Under the pieces are notes generated by a model, which was given only the letters and a program-made list of their open reading frames with translations, had not been told where the DNA came from and ran no database searches. From Adineta ricciae (lineage: Eukaryota > Rotifera > Eurotatoria > Adinetida > Adinetidae), in NCBI GenBank assembly GCA_905250025.1, contig CAJNOJ010000001.1:1612001-1676000 (forward strand): 64,000 bases of DNA. Direction: 5' to 3'. Each line of letters starts with the position of its first letter. The first letter of the stretch is position 1. Positions 25,605-38,626 of the stretch are shown one piece after another. Both the position numbers and the translations under genes were made by a program.

Positions 25605-25973
25605 TATGAAATTTTTTTTTCCGAGAAAATTTCATATCCACGATTTGATGTGGATTTAGAGCGACATTTTCGATTTGTTTACACACGCATTGATCATAAG
25701 GAGAAAAGATCTTTTCATACGTCTTTATATTAAATAACATCATTTTTTTTGTTTATTTCGATTTAGAAAAATCGTTCGTTGAATTTTGTTTTTCAAAAAT
25801 CCATTCATTGAGAACGATTTAAATCATGTTTTCTTATTCTTTTTTTTGCGAGAACAACAACAACAATAACAAGAAGAAGAAGACAATTACAAATCGGTCG
25901 GTCATACAAAAACAAAACTGTTATTCGTAATGATGTTATAGATTCTTCTTGACTTGTTGTTTTGTTAGTCGAT
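25605..25973. other. Intergenic, 3' side of RACK1
   Basis: 369 nt AT-rich, with an AAC/AAG triplet-rich tract near 25850-25880. No gene seen. Confidence 0.5.
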
Positions 25974-27076
25974 TTAACGTTGTCGAACTTCGAATACTCG
26001 AATTTGTTTGTCAGTGTAACCAGCAAACAATGTTTGACCGTCAGCGGACCAAGCCAATGATGTACATTGCTTGTCGGATTTAACTTCTTCGGCCACAGTT
26101 TTTGTTTCCAAGTCCCAGATTTTAATCGATGTTCCGCTTGCTAGAATAGAAAAGCAGATCATTTAGATTATCTTTCTATTTTTCTGGCGACCTCTATACC
26201 TGCGCAAAGCCAGTATCGATTTGGTGAGAATGTCAAAGCATTGATCATAGCACCGCTATCGAGTGTGTATAGGTGTTTTCCGTCGTTAAGATCCCATAAC
26301 ATAGCTTGGCCGTCTCGGTCACCACTGGCACATAATGAACCATCTGGAGATACTGTAACAGTATTTACATAGGAATTATGACCATGATGATTTGTACGTA
26401 ATTTGCAGTTGGTTAAATTCCAAACCTAATATACGAGTTGAAATCCGAGTGAAAGTTAACTTATCGAATGCTTACTTTGACAAGTTTATCCCAACCAGCT
26501 GAAACGATAAGTGGATCTTTTTGATTTGGACTGAAACGTACACATGAGACCCAGTCTGTGTGGTTATCATCGACAATTGTATATTTGCCTAAATAAAAGT
26601 GTAAAGTATAATTTTCATTGAGTTCCAACGTTTGTCTTCTTACATTGACCAACGGTGTTCCATAATTTAATTGTTTTATCTCGACTTCCACTAACAATTT
26701 GTCGATTGTCGGCGGAGAAGGCAACACTTAGAACGTCTTTCTTATGGCTGACAAATTGGCGTGTGCTGGTACCGACGGATAAATCCCAAAGACGAAGTGA
26801 ACCGTCCCATGAACCACTAACAGCGAAGAGACCATCACTTGAGATGACAACATCAGAAACGAAATGTGAATGACCACGTAATGCTTTGCTTGGCACACCA
26901 CATGATGTACTTTCACCTGTTGGATCGTGTTGGTTGTTCAATTGCCAAATGATGATGGATTTATCTCGTGAAGACGAGAGAACGATATCAGGAAATTGAG
27001 GTGTTGTTGCGATTTGCGTAACCCAATCATTGTGACCGACGAGAACGCCTTTTAAAGCAAGATAGTCGTTCGACAT
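25974..27076 (-). CDS. RACK1: RACK1, receptor for activated C kinase 1 (WD40 ribosomal scaffold)
   Basis: Seven-bladed WD40 propeller on the head of the 40S ribosomal subunit that also binds PKC. Four exons (26644-27076, 26476-26588, 26200-26425, 25974-26140) join in phase to 312 residues, close to the usual 317. WD repeats can be followed: [119 protein letters not shown], and the closing [11 protein letters not shown]. The introns (55, 50 and 59 nt) are too short to host the snoRNAs found in vertebrate RACK1 introns. Confidence 0.97.
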
Positions 27077-27475
27077 AATCGATGTTTATTTCCTGGTGAG
27101 AAGAAAAATCTAAAAGAAATCGACAAGTCTTAGTTAAACCATGTTACTCAACAGAACAAATAAACAAAATATTTCTAATGTTGTTTTACATATGAAAAAC
27201 CTGACGGTCATTTAGACCAATAAACATTTTAAAGAAGTGAAATCGGTACGAACAAGATGTAAATAAATTTTTTCTACTTTTCATGTTTTTAAACTAATTT
27301 TTATCACAAAAAAATATTCCTAGGTTTTATTTCAAATAAAACTCGGAAAAATTTTCAGTAAAAAATTTTCAGTTCGCTAGATGGCGCTAGTCTATGTTCA
27401 CACGTGTTCTCGTTATCCTAGACGAAGGTATCTAAATTTTACTTGAATTGTTAGTTTTTTGTTTTTCATGAACTT
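27077..27475. other. Intergenic between RACK1 and the HAD gene
   Basis: RACK1 upstream region with long A/T runs. No gene seen. Confidence 0.5.
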
Positions 27476-28198
27476 CTAACTAAATTTATTGATTAATTCT
27501 TTAAGGCTGCTAATCGTGTGACTTCTATCGATATCGGCATGTTCATCCTTCGTCAACAAGAGAACATGACAACCTGCTGCTCGTCCTCCTTGGTAATCAA
27601 GTTTCACATCATCACCGATATGACAGAGATGTTCGTTGGATTTCACTTGTGCTAATTTTGCTGCACGATTGAAAATGTCTGCTTGAGGCTTGTACGCTCC
27701 GCAATTTCGAGGTGTTAGAATAAACTGGAAATATTGTCGGAGTTGATGTTGTTCAAGCAGTGATTCCAAACGTTCATCAAAATTTGATATAACACCGAGT
27801 GTTTTCTTTGGTTTCAATTCTCTTAAAACTTCATCAGCTTCAGGATGTTTAACCCACAGTTCGCCTTTAGCGAATTCATCATAAATAATTAGACTTAATT
27901 TATTCAATTGTTCCGATGAGAGATGATAATCTTTGAATGTATACTCAATCAAGAACGTCCACCATTGACGAGAAGTTATATTCGTACGAACACCATAGCC
28001 CGGATGCTTGATATTCAACGTACGAAAAGCTTGAATAAAATTTGTTCGAAGTAATGATTCATCGATCGATTCCACGCCTAAATGTTGACGAGCTAATCGT
28101 GCATACTGATGAGGCGCACCATTTCGAACTGTTAATAGAACGTTATGAACATCAAATGTAATAGCTTGAATATGTTTTAAAATAGATTTTGCCGACAT
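27476..28198 (-). CDS. HDHD3: HAD-like hydrolase, HDHD3-like
   Basis: Intronless 240-residue protein of the HAD superfamily. It shares with animal HDHD3 the blocks PGYGVRTNITSRQWWTFLIE (cap domain), LGVISNFDERLE (motif II), GAYKPQADIFNRA (motif III Lys) and HIGDDVKLDYQGGRAAGCHV (motif IV acids). Motif I reads FDVHNVLL: the nucleophile Asp is present, but the Asp two residues on is His and the next acid is Asn. As I recall it, human HDHD3 has DVKDT at this site, so the family is already atypical; this copy departs one residue further. Catalytic activity is therefore uncertain. It lies 146 nt upstream of CHP1's stop on the same strand. Confidence 0.88.
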   Translation of the reverse strand: MSAKSILKHIQAITFDVHNVLLTVRNGAPHQYARLARQHLGVESIDESLLRTNFIQAFRTLNIKHPGYGVRTNITSRQWWTFLIEYTFKDYHLSSEQLNKLSLIIYDEFAKGELWVKHPEADEVLRELKPKKTLGVISNFDERLESLLEQHQLRQYFQFILTPRNCGAYKPQADIFNRAAKLAQVKSNEHLCHIGDDVKLDYQGGRAAGCHVLLLTKDEHADIDRSHTISSLKELINKFS

Positions 28199-28344
28199 TG
28201 ACGGTGATCTAGAGAGATGCAGTCATCGATAGGTAACCGAGAGCATTGATATTTATATTCCGAATAAACAAAACACAAGTCGATTTTTTCGAAAAAGCTT
28301 TATTGAATATTTTTGTTTACGTTAGCGAGAAAAAAAAACACTAT

Positions 28345-29184
28345 TTAATTTAAAAATTTCATGGACATTTTTTCGTCCACATCGATATTCGAGAGAGTTT
28401 CGCAAAATTCTTCAAATGTTATCGTCAAATCACCATCAGCATCCTAGAAATAAATAATCAATTATCGCAAATGATACGGAATTCGTTTACCAATTCTTCT
28501 ATCGTATGATCTGCAATCGTGGCAATCTGTTCGTCGTGAATATTTCCACCAACCTAGATCATCCAATTATGGTTTTGTCTCAGTATTTCAATCACTGCGA
28601 TTGAACTTACCATAAGTTTTAAGATTTCTGTTAGTTCATTTCGATCGATTTTCGAATCATGGTTACGATCGTACATCTACACGACCAAAAAAATCGATTA
28701 AGTTTCAGTTTTGCATGTACAATCAAGACGACTGACACTGAACAGAAATAATAACTTCTTATCTTTGGTATTCAAGTTGGTGATTATCTTGCCACGTCGA
28801 AATCGAGCAAGGACATTGGCGAATTGTCGAAAATCAATACGATTATTTATTCCTAGAGAACAGAAAGTGTTCGCGAATGATTTGATCATCGAATCGACTA
28901 ACCATGATCTTGAATGATGATATCAGCAAGACGTTCACCTAGAGGATTCATTGAAACTTCACGAATTTCTAATAAATCTTCGCGAGTAAGGAATCCAGTT
29001 GGTGGAGTTCGTTTTTCAAGTTCTTGAAAACGAACGTACAATCGTTGAAGTTGTCGCGGGGTGAAGCCTAAGATCAGAGTTAAATAAACAGAAGTAACTC
29101 AACCGAAAAGGATATTCAACCTGTTTCGTGGCAAATCTCCTCGGCTTGATCTGCTGGTAGTACAGCGCTCTTATTCGCTCCCAT
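28345..29184 (-). CDS. CHP1: Calcineurin B homologous protein (CHP1-like EF-hand protein)
   Basis: Calcium-binding myristoylated cofactor of Na+/H+ exchangers in animals. Six exons (29121-29184, 28903-29067, 28737-28852, 28611-28676, 28491-28553, 28345-28443) join in phase to 190 residues (human CHP1 has 195). MGANKS is a fitting N-myristoylation start. FTPRQLQRLYVRF and NPLGERL match the N-lobe, whose EF-loops are degenerate. The C-lobe has two good loops, DRNHDSKIDRNE and DADGDLTITFEE. The end KMSMKFLN matches the KMSIRFL ending of CHP1. Calcineurin B itself is less likely because of the N-terminus and degenerate first loops. Confidence 0.92.
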
Positions 29185-29600
29185 AAAAACTATGTATTTA
29201 CAACATGGAATATATACTACGTATTTATAAGTGAAAGCTTTCGCTTTTTTGTTCTTCTGCGGGAGGGAGAAAGAGAGTCTATTATAATGTAATTCACTTG
29301 CGCAGGTAGAGAGAACGATAACACAAGTCAACATGATTATTATCATCAATCAATATAGGAATGTTTGAAGTAATGAAAAGAACAAACGAGTGTTTTATAA
29401 CTTCTTTCAATATTCATATTTATTTTCGATTTTTCCTGCGCATATCCTATTCAGACAAAATAAGTATGCAAGGAACGAGGACGAAGAATGAAACGATCTA
29501 ATCTGACGTGGAAAAGAAAGTTAAGTTTCTGGACGGTGAAGAAACAAGAAAATTTTTTATGTTAGAAACGAATTTGACTAGATTTGATTGAAAATTGCTT
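29185..29600. other. Intergenic, CHP1 upstream
   Basis: 416 nt with a minus-strand TATA-like element near 29210. No gene supported. Confidence 0.45.
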
Positions 29601-32600
29601 TTAAATCTTATCTAATGGTTCATTAGAACTTCGACATCGTTGAAAGCAGGTCTTTATCCGTGCAAATGGAATCGATCCACAGGTGCCTACTGGTCCAATA
29701 ATCGCACATAAAGGCAGAAAGAAGAATGTCGCAAATAGCCACGATGTAGACACTACAAAGTTCAAAAATACGATTCACCCAGTGATCGAAATATGGAGAA
29801 CATACTGATAGTCATGAGAAATTGTCCCATTCGTTGGAAAGAACTGAGTGATGATAATGTCATCGAAAATCCTGCAGCAAATGTGGTGAATGCAGCCATA
29901 AAAACTGCTGATCCAACGCGTGACGCTGATTCTGTCACACGTGTTTCTCGCTCAGCTTGTTGCTCCTTGTATAGCAAATGATACGGACCGATTTCTAAAG
30001 AAAAGATACTCTTACTTCAAACTCAAACAAGAAAAGCATACCTGGTTGATTCGATTCTAACGTTGACGGTGTATAACGATGACGAATCTTCTTTCTCTCA
30101 TTTTGAATATCCGTCATGTTCGTATGAATATATCCAACACCGAAATGAACAACAAAGTCAACAGATAAACCAACAGCCATGATCACAATAATCGCTTCTA
30201 CAATACCCAATTCCCATTTTAGAAGAACGAACACTGCAACGCCATCAGCTAAACGAAAAGATCGATGTCATTTATTCTTTCTGAAGGATCGTTAACTACC
30301 TATAGCGAAACTAATGGTCAGCAAAGCATACAATGCAATAAACAAATTGCCAGACGTTAAGAATAAGACTAATAGAGCGATAGCCAACGATGCTATCAAT
30401 GACGAAAAAGAGCCCACCAGCAATTCACGTTGAATACCGTAGAATGCAAAACCCGGCGAAGAGAACCAAGCGTGTTTCAAATGTTCAGGCGCATGTTCTT
30501 TTATATACGGATCAAAGAAGCTTTTCACTTGCAAATAGTAACTATTGTATGAATCATAATCAGTACGATTAAGAGCACCTAAAATCGGTACATCGATGCA
30601 AATAATTGCAAGAAATCGAACTTTATACCGTACCTCGAATGGTAATAATGACTGCAAATGGTCGAATACTTCCGTCGATTGGTGATGGCTTATCGGGTAA
30701 AACGGCCCAATTAACAGATCGTTGTTGAGTCAACTGTCTATCACAAAAATCTGCTGGGACATTATTCGCACCCGCTTCGCCAGTTAAACATTGCATAGCG
30801 GTTTTCAATGCCGACCGTTGATATTCTTCAGTTAAGTCATCACGCACGGAACCATTGAGATAATTTCGAATTTCTTCAATATCATAACTTCGTTCAATCT
30901 AAATGGAACGAAACCGTTTACAAAACAGAGTTTTTTTTTCTAATAGAAATCAAACCTGTTCTTTGTAAAGTCTTGCTAAAGTACGATTGAATAATTTCCG
31001 ATAATTCGAATAAATTATTTTGGGATTTCTTATATTGGTCAGTTGTCTGTAACTAACTCGATACAATGTCATATTGATTCGCTCCATTTTCCTATCAATA
31101 TAGCCTTCCTGGTTCGATAAATCCTCTTCAACCTTATAACTAGTTGTCCGTACAGTATCGGCGACTAACTTTTCGATTAATTTCATATTGACTTTACCGA
31201 TATATTTAATCATATCGATATGATTCGTTTGCGAAGTATTCAATCGTGCTCGATCATCAGCTATTTTCTCGATCAGTATACTATCTGTGGTCAGCTGAAA
31301 CATATTCGATATAGTTCTTCGTATCTAAAACTCAACTCCCTTTCTTACTTGATTGAATGCGTCGAAATCTTTTTCTAGATCATAGGTTGAGGAAAACAGA
31401 TCTTTACGCGTTCCTAAATGTGTAATAAATCGTTTGAAAAATTGTTGTGTTCGTTGTTGATTCAAATAAACTGGCATTAGATGAAGCTTGCCGCGGTCAT
31501 TCATATCGAATACGTAACCATCGTCAATATCACGTATGCCAAATATGAATGAAACGCGTGGATAAGCAAATAGACGACGTTCATCTTTTATATAACCATT
31601 GAATTTATGTTTCATTCCAAACTCGTAGTTTTCCATTGGATTGCCTTGTAGAAAGAAGATGACTTTTTGAGTCGTTGGAACTTGCAATTTCGGATAATAG
31701 AAAACTCCGATGAGACCTAAATCATCGTTGAAATTCTTTCTTAATCGAGTCAGAAATCTCTTCCTACCTAACACGCCGAGACATAGAAATAATGGTACTA
31801 ACAAATAACGTAGTTTAATTACAATTTGCGGAATAAGATGGGCAAAAATGTAAATTCGAATATCTTTGCAATACAGCGCAAAACGGCGATAGAATGTCAC
31901 GGGTGGATGAGTCGTTGTTGATGTTTGATTAGTCTTTTTCGAGCATATAGATACCAAACGAGAGAGTATATCAAGAATATGTTTCTCATAAATAACCTTG
32001 AACGAAGAAAAAAGTGACAATCAGACGAAGATAAAACAGCAACTTACTGCAAATGCAGCAATGGCAGTGACTGTGATAAAAAAGTAAAGTAAAATACATG
32101 TTCCAGTATAAACACCGAAAACTTGAACAAACGAGATGTTTGTTAACATGTTCGTAAAGAAAGCTGCCGATGTTGTGAACGAAGTGACAAACATGGATGA
32201 TGCAGCATGTTTCAATGTATTGGACATGATTTCGATGAGTGCGGCTTCATTTAAGAGACTTTTTCGGATTTCTTCGGTTTCATGGTACAAACGAGTACGA
32301 TGACGAAATTGAAATGCATTCAAAGGCCTTTTCGATTTACTTGGTTTTATTTTTTGATTTGATGAGAGAATTTCATGATTAGATGGAGCATTCAACGGTA
32401 TGTCTGAATCTAAATATAGAATATTCAATAAGTGTATGATGTGTAAATAGGAACTCATAATACTGTCTTTCAAATTGAATCGTTCATGTACCCGATATAC
32501 GGGTCAAACGGCGCTCACAATGAAAAACAAATAACTTACTATCGGACGTGAGTTTTTCTTGATGTTGTTTCAACCATGTCGCCTTTTCTTGTTCCCATGT

Positions 32601-34722
32601 ATCGAAAAAGACAAAAATATCATCACAACCAATGCCAATCAAGATAAATGCTGACATTAAATTCATATACGGAAATATCGGTATACGGTAAATTACTCGA
32701 TAAACAAAGTAACTGACGCCAAGTGATAAAATAGCACCAATGACGATAATCAAAGCAATAGTTATACTTCGGAGATAGAGAACTGTTATTCCAACAATTA
32801 AGATTGCAGCCATAAGAACAAGTAACATATCTAAATATTTTCATCAAGTGGAACTTTTGACGCATTCTTCTTTTTGTTCTACTAACCTTTGTGTATTTGT
32901 GCCATAGCTGCTTTTTCTCTTACATTGGCTAAATTAAATGCAATTAGCTTGATAAATCGATCCTTATATGCTGATAATTTTCGCTTTCCACCAAAATATT
33001 TTCCAGCTATACCAACTAATTCCTTCTCTTTTAACTTTGGCGTTAACAAAATCACTTCTTCCGTTTGATTGATGCATTCATATTTACAATGACAGTACTT
33101 CTCACAATTACCATTCGGTGGACCTTGATCGACGCATGATTTCGTAGTGAAATTGTTTCTATAATCATCGATACAACCACGTTCGTAGCAATATCTTCTT
33201 GAGAATGGTTGTCGTCTTAAACACATCGTTTGATCACGTGTACGATTGTATTTACTTATTTTATAATTGGTTATGTAGATCATCGATATCGATACTTTAG
33301 CGTTCACTTTCGATTGTTGAAAACTTTGAATGAATTGTTCATCAACGAAATGATCGAAGATGAATCGAGTGATATTCTTATAAAAGCATATATGTCTCAA
33401 GGCAGGATAGATGGCTTTGATTTGTTCTTGATGAGTCGAATAACCAGGATGATGTTCGATCACGACACGATTGAGAAATTCATCACTCAATGGAATGTCC
33501 ATATAACCATCGATATAATATGGTAGACATGTATGAAGTATCGAACGAAAGTGTTCGACATCGTCTGTTGTGATTAATTGACAGTCAGTTTTCGATGAAT
33601 ATAGAGCAACAAATGTCGATAAGGATAAGCTTGGAGTGTCATCAAGTGAGAGAAGATGTTTAAATTTCTTTTCCCATTGACAAATGGATTGTAGATATTC
33701 AAGTGATAGTAGATCAGCAGTTGGATCAATGCGTTCCATGTAAAATTCGATCATACCATCACGACCTAGAATTTAATGACTTGATGGATGCTCGACCGAA
33801 CGAATGTCCTTACCTGCTCGACCGCGATATTTTTCTTCGAGTAGAAAAGCATATGGTCGGAAAAGATCGAATGATAAACGAGCCGATTGGTAATTTGTTC
33901 GATTGAACTGTGGAAGATTTCGGACGAAATCTAATACAGAAATATTGATTCTATAGAAGAAGAGAGCAAGTATAGCTTTTTTGTTTCATAAAATATTGAC
34001 ATTGATTTACATTTTATCATCTACATATTTAAATATGGAATTTTTAATATCAAAATGTCGGTTACGGTGCCATTTGTAGATTGAGGCTGCTTGCGAACCG
34101 TCTTTCTCGTTCTCATCATCTTCATCGTAATCAGGACTATCATCATCTCCTTCTTGATCGACATCGTAGAACGTTTCATTCAAACTTCCATAGTCAAATA
34201 ACTGATCCGATTGAGAATTGACACTTTTCTTTCTCCACAGATCATATTTGGCAAGAATATCAGACCGATACGTGTTTTCATCGAGATTTTCAACAGTGAT
34301 ATTATAAAACTGACCAAATGCACCGAATAATTCGTTGGTATCTAATGGTAATTCATAGGCGAGACGAAATCTTTCTGATGCATGACGTAGAACCATTAAT
34401 TGAGAAAAGATCGTTCCTTTTCCACGCGCGCCCCATCCCTACGAAATAACAAACAATAAAGACTTATGTCTATTCGACTTCTTACCATTCGTGGATCGGA
34501 AAAATCTGGTAGTTGAGTAAAAACCAGACCAACAAGTGTTAGAATAACGCAGATGAAGACCACGAAACATAGTACAAGCCAGTGATGACGGACCAGTACA
34601 CGCGAATAGCTTTACAGAGAAAAAACGTTTAGAAAAATGACAGATCAGTAAATAAGAACCAATCCTGCTTCTAGACGTCTATAGAGTTCGCTTACTTACG
34701 TAATGTTGGAGAAGTATGACAT
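29601..34722 (-). CDS. DISP: Dispatched homologue, RND-superfamily sterol-sensing protein
   Basis: Twelve-pass membrane protein that releases cholesterol-modified Hedgehog in animals. Fourteen exons (34700-34722, 34486-34609, 34011-34438, 33814-33950, 32887-33765, 32540-32830, 32048-32409, 31349-31996, 30956-31294, 30634-30898, 30300-30578, 30042-30248, 29779-29994, 29601-29752) join in phase to about 1449 residues. Near the N-terminus GWGARGKGT matches the Dispatched ARGT block. The sterol-sensing half has IGIGCDDIFVFFDTW with the paired RND aspartates. HAASSMFVTSFTTSAAFFTN follows, and the second half carries VGLSVDFVVHFGVGY. A large Cys-rich extracellular loop lies in exon 5. Patched is less likely because of the GxxxDD-FFDTW block. 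Exon 7 could also start at 32466 in the same frame, adding 19 residues. Confidence 0.88.
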
Positions 34723-36515
34723 TGTCGAACGTTTTTCAATCAGAAAATAATAGACCGATACAATAATATAAAATGTCTGTTCTACAAAAAGAAGTAATAA
34801 AAATGAAAATGATTGATTGCTCTTCTTTCATTTTATTTTTCTTCTCTCTCTCTCCTTCTAACACAATTTACTTCTCTTCGTGCAGGTACTCGATTACATT
34901 TGTACTTCATATGCAAACTTAAAGTACACATTCTATGACATGTGAACACACATTATAATGACTAAAAATTCATCGATAATGCGTCATTTCGCCATCGAAA
35001 AGGAGAAAAATGTAATGAAACTGAAGTAAAAAGAGCGAACAGATAGCAATCTTTTCTATTAACGTACCGAGACGTTCTGGTATCGATGTTTCATCCTGTC
35101 ACCACACCTACTCACATTGAATGAACCGAACGAAACTAAACAAGTCTTTTCACATGATCAACTAGCTTGTTTATTTAACTCTTTCGGTATTTAACATGAA
35201 TACGCTAATTAGTTGACTCAGATATAATGATCGATACAAACTAGACTCTAAACAACAAAGGTAAAGAGAGAGAAAAAACAGCTTATCTAGTCATACATAC
35301 ATCGACTTTCTTGCTAAAGAATTCGTTTTAGTAAGGCTGTTAATGCCAAGTAAATTTATAAACAAACATGAAAATAAACGATCGAACGAGCAAGTAAGCA
35401 ATGAAAATATACAAATCTTCTTAGCTCAATTTGTTGTTTTTCCTTCTGATTAATGTTTTTCTCCCGTGTTGTGATTCTGATACATTGACATTGTTGGAAT
35501 TTCTATTTTTTTTTCTTTTTCTTCCTTCTTAAAATCTAAACGCGTCTACACACGCTAAGGTATTGTCTATAACATTACTATGACTCCTGATTAAAAGAGA
35601 CGATCGAGATTGCTTTGTCCTTCAGAACTACCCGAAGTACTATTTTCAATATTCATGTGTTTCTACGTGCGGAAATCATCTTTTGAATCCGCTCAATACC
35701 CGCTGAGTCTAATGATGCATTGCAAAAAAGAAAATGAGCAAAACTTACCACGACAACATTGAGACGAGAGAAAATAGTCTTTTATCCTCTTATGAAAAAC
35801 GCGACACGCACATTGAGAAGTAGGGATATATTTTCAAGGTCGCTCTAATGTGATGCAGAGAAGGAATGATATTGAACATTTGAAGAAATTGGTCATAGAA
35901 GGAAAATATTTTAAAAAATGTGTTCGTCGTTAAATGAAGCATTTTTTCATTCGACATCTTGCATTTATTTGTCTTGAATATTTGTTGTTATATCTGAAGT
36001 AGGAAAAGAGAAAGCAAAATCGCTGTTCGTAATAATGAGTAAGAAGACATTGACATGCTACAAATATCAGAGTAACTTTTTTCTCGATGAAAATGAATTT
36101 TATGTGAAGGTTTGTTATTCTGTTGCATAAAAGTATCTTGAAAAAGAAAAGAACAAGTTGAAACTGTCGTTATTTTATGAGTTGTGTCTACACCTGAATT
36201 TCAATCAAACAACGATATCTTTGATTGTCGATTGAAAATATAGCACAGACTATAAAAGAAAAAGGAATTCGTTTTCACCTTGAAACAAAGCTATTATTTT
36301 ACTTTGAGGTTAAAAAAATGATCTCGGTTTCGCAGGCAATCGGCCACGAAAACAAAATGGTATATACTACTAATCAGTTTTTCAAACCATATTTACTTAG
36401 TGACAGATGAATACGTGTGTCATGGTTGAATGAAGCGCATTTTAAAAAAATGCATGTGTTCACCTAATATTATGTATTTGTGTTTGATCGAATCTATCCG
36501 CTGACTGTCTTCTGA
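34723..36515. other. 1.8 kb divergent intergenic region
   Basis: Separates the Dispatched homologue (-) and the SLC17 gene (+). AT-rich, no ORF with coding character on either strand. Presumably promoters for both. Confidence 0.5.
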
Positions 36516-38254
36516 ATGATTAATGAAATAGCGCTCGTTCGGCCACGATTTGTTCCGTCGACAAGATTTCTTTTATCGCTACTTGTTTGCTTCGCATTTG
36601 TGGTACAATATGCGCAGCGAATTAATTTATCGATTGCTATTATCTGTATGGTTCGCCGGAAAACATCTGACTCTGATGAGCAACAAAATACAATTAGTGA
36701 TCGCATAAGTTTCGTATTCGAAGAGACAACATTCCACTGGAGCGAATGGGATCAACAAATCATTCTCGGTTCTTATTGGGCTGGTTACCTATTGACTCTC
36801 ATTCCAAGTACGCCTAGAAATATCTTTTTATATATAGAAAAAAGATGAACTCTTCTGTTCTTCAGGTGGTTGGTTATCAATATCCTTGGGAGCAAAACTA
36901 ATGTCTGCCATTGCAATTTTCCTTAGCTCATCAGCTACAATCGCGCTTATTAGTATTTATTACTTCGAAAATATTTCATTTCTACTTGTTGTTAGCTTAC
37001 GAATACTCATCGGTGCTGCTCATGGTACTCTCTTTCCAGTCACCTATACACTTTGGTCACAATGGGCAGTACCTAACGAACGCGGCACTTTGGCATCAAT
37101 CGGTTTTTCTGGAACCAACATCGGAACGTGTATGACTAAGATCATATTTTTGCAACATTATAGAATTGATTTGTTTTATAGCACTGGCAGTCCTTGTCGG
37201 TGGTCTCTTTTGTCGTTATATAGATTCCGGTTGGATCTACACATTTCTTCTATCAGGTATTCTTGGCTTTATCTGGTTACCATTATGGTTATGGCAGGTG
37301 TCTGATGCGCCAGAAAACCATCGAAGTATTAGTAATGCCGAACGAGAATACATTGTTGGTATCATCGGAAAAAATTCACAGCGTCGTTCTATATCATTAT
37401 CTGCATTGCCGTGGAAGACTATTGTCCGTTCAAAGCCGATTATAGCATTATTCCTAACGGAAACATGTCAACTTTTCGCCTTATTTTTCTTTCTTACTAA
37501 TTTCGGCAAAATTCTGCGAGAAATTCAACAAATTCCTAGTCAATATACCGGTTATATACTAGCTTGTGGATTCATCTTCATGTTAGTCGGAAATATATCA
37601 GCAGGTAAATGCTATATTTTATAGTTAGACCTTGGTAACGATTATGAATATTGATTGATGAATAGGAATTGCTGCAGATAATCTCGTTCGAAGAAACTTT
37701 ATGACATTGGTAGGAGTGCGAAAGCTATTCAATTCTTTGGGCTCATTCATACCTTGTCTATGTATGATTGTATTCTGCTTTTGCGATGAAAAACGGAGAA
37801 TACTAGGCGTAATTAACGCTATACTCTTCCTTTTAAGTTCAGGTAAATTATTTTTTATACAGTTTTTTGAAACATCTGTCAAAATATAGGTTTTTCGTAT
37901 GGCTCTGGTTATATTGTGAACTATGCAGATGTTGTACCGGCATATGCTGGTTTAATTTTTGGCATCGTCACTACAATTTCATCGTTTGGCGCAGTAATCG
38001 CAAATATAATAGCAGGAATCGTGATTAAACAGCCCATACTTGAAGACTGGAGAAAATTGTATATTCTCTTCGGTATTGTTTATCTTGTCGGTGGACTAGC
38101 TTTCATGTTATGGGCTTCAGCTACACCAGAGAAATGGGCTACTTTGGAATCTCAACAAGAAAAAGAAACTATCGAAGAGACAGTACCAATGAAAGAGAGT
38201 GAACCGAACGATATTGGAACTCGGAGGGATGAACATTTGTATATCAATGCTTAG
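36516..38254 (+). CDS. SLC17: SLC17-family (sialin/phosphate-type) anion transporter
   Basis: Major-facilitator organic anion/phosphate transporter. Five exons (36516-36807, 36866-37129, 37182-37604, 37666-37842, 37890-38254) join in phase to 506 residues. Family landmarks: QYAQRINLSIAIICMV in the first segment, FHWSEWDQQIILGSYWAGYL, RILIGAAHGTLFPVTYTLWS, and YIVNYADVVPAYAGLIFGI. About twelve membrane segments are visible. The tail is acidic and polar. Substrate (sialic acid, glutamate, phosphate) cannot be told by eye. The donor of exon 2 has to be placed at ACGT|GTATGA rather than one codon earlier for the frame to continue into SLAVLVGGLF. Confidence 0.9.
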
Positions 38255-38626
38255 ATCATTCGAATTCCAAAATAAAATCAGAAGACTACTCAAGAAATAT
38301 AAAAGATATGTGTATAGTGAAAGAAACATTCAAAGTAAATGACAGCAGTGAACTTCAAGTCTCAGTGACACTAATAAGTCTTGATATATCCTAATGAATG
38401 AATGGCATCACGCAAAGTACACTTTCTAATTGTTCTGTGAAAGATGTCGCTATCTGCCACCTTCGTGAGGCATTAGTAATTTCTTAATGGTTTTGTATAC
38501 AATGCGCTATGAATCCAAGAGTTATTTCTTCTCCGTTATGTTGTGATGTTACCTTTTATGTCATTCGGTGAATTGTCTTTTCTATGTCTGCCTATACTTT
38601 AGATATAATCGTTTATTTGAAATAAA
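38255..38626. other. Intergenic
   Basis: 372 nt between the SLC17 gene and the PP2A gene, both plus strand. Nothing seen beyond presumed untranslated and promoter sequence. Confidence 0.5.
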
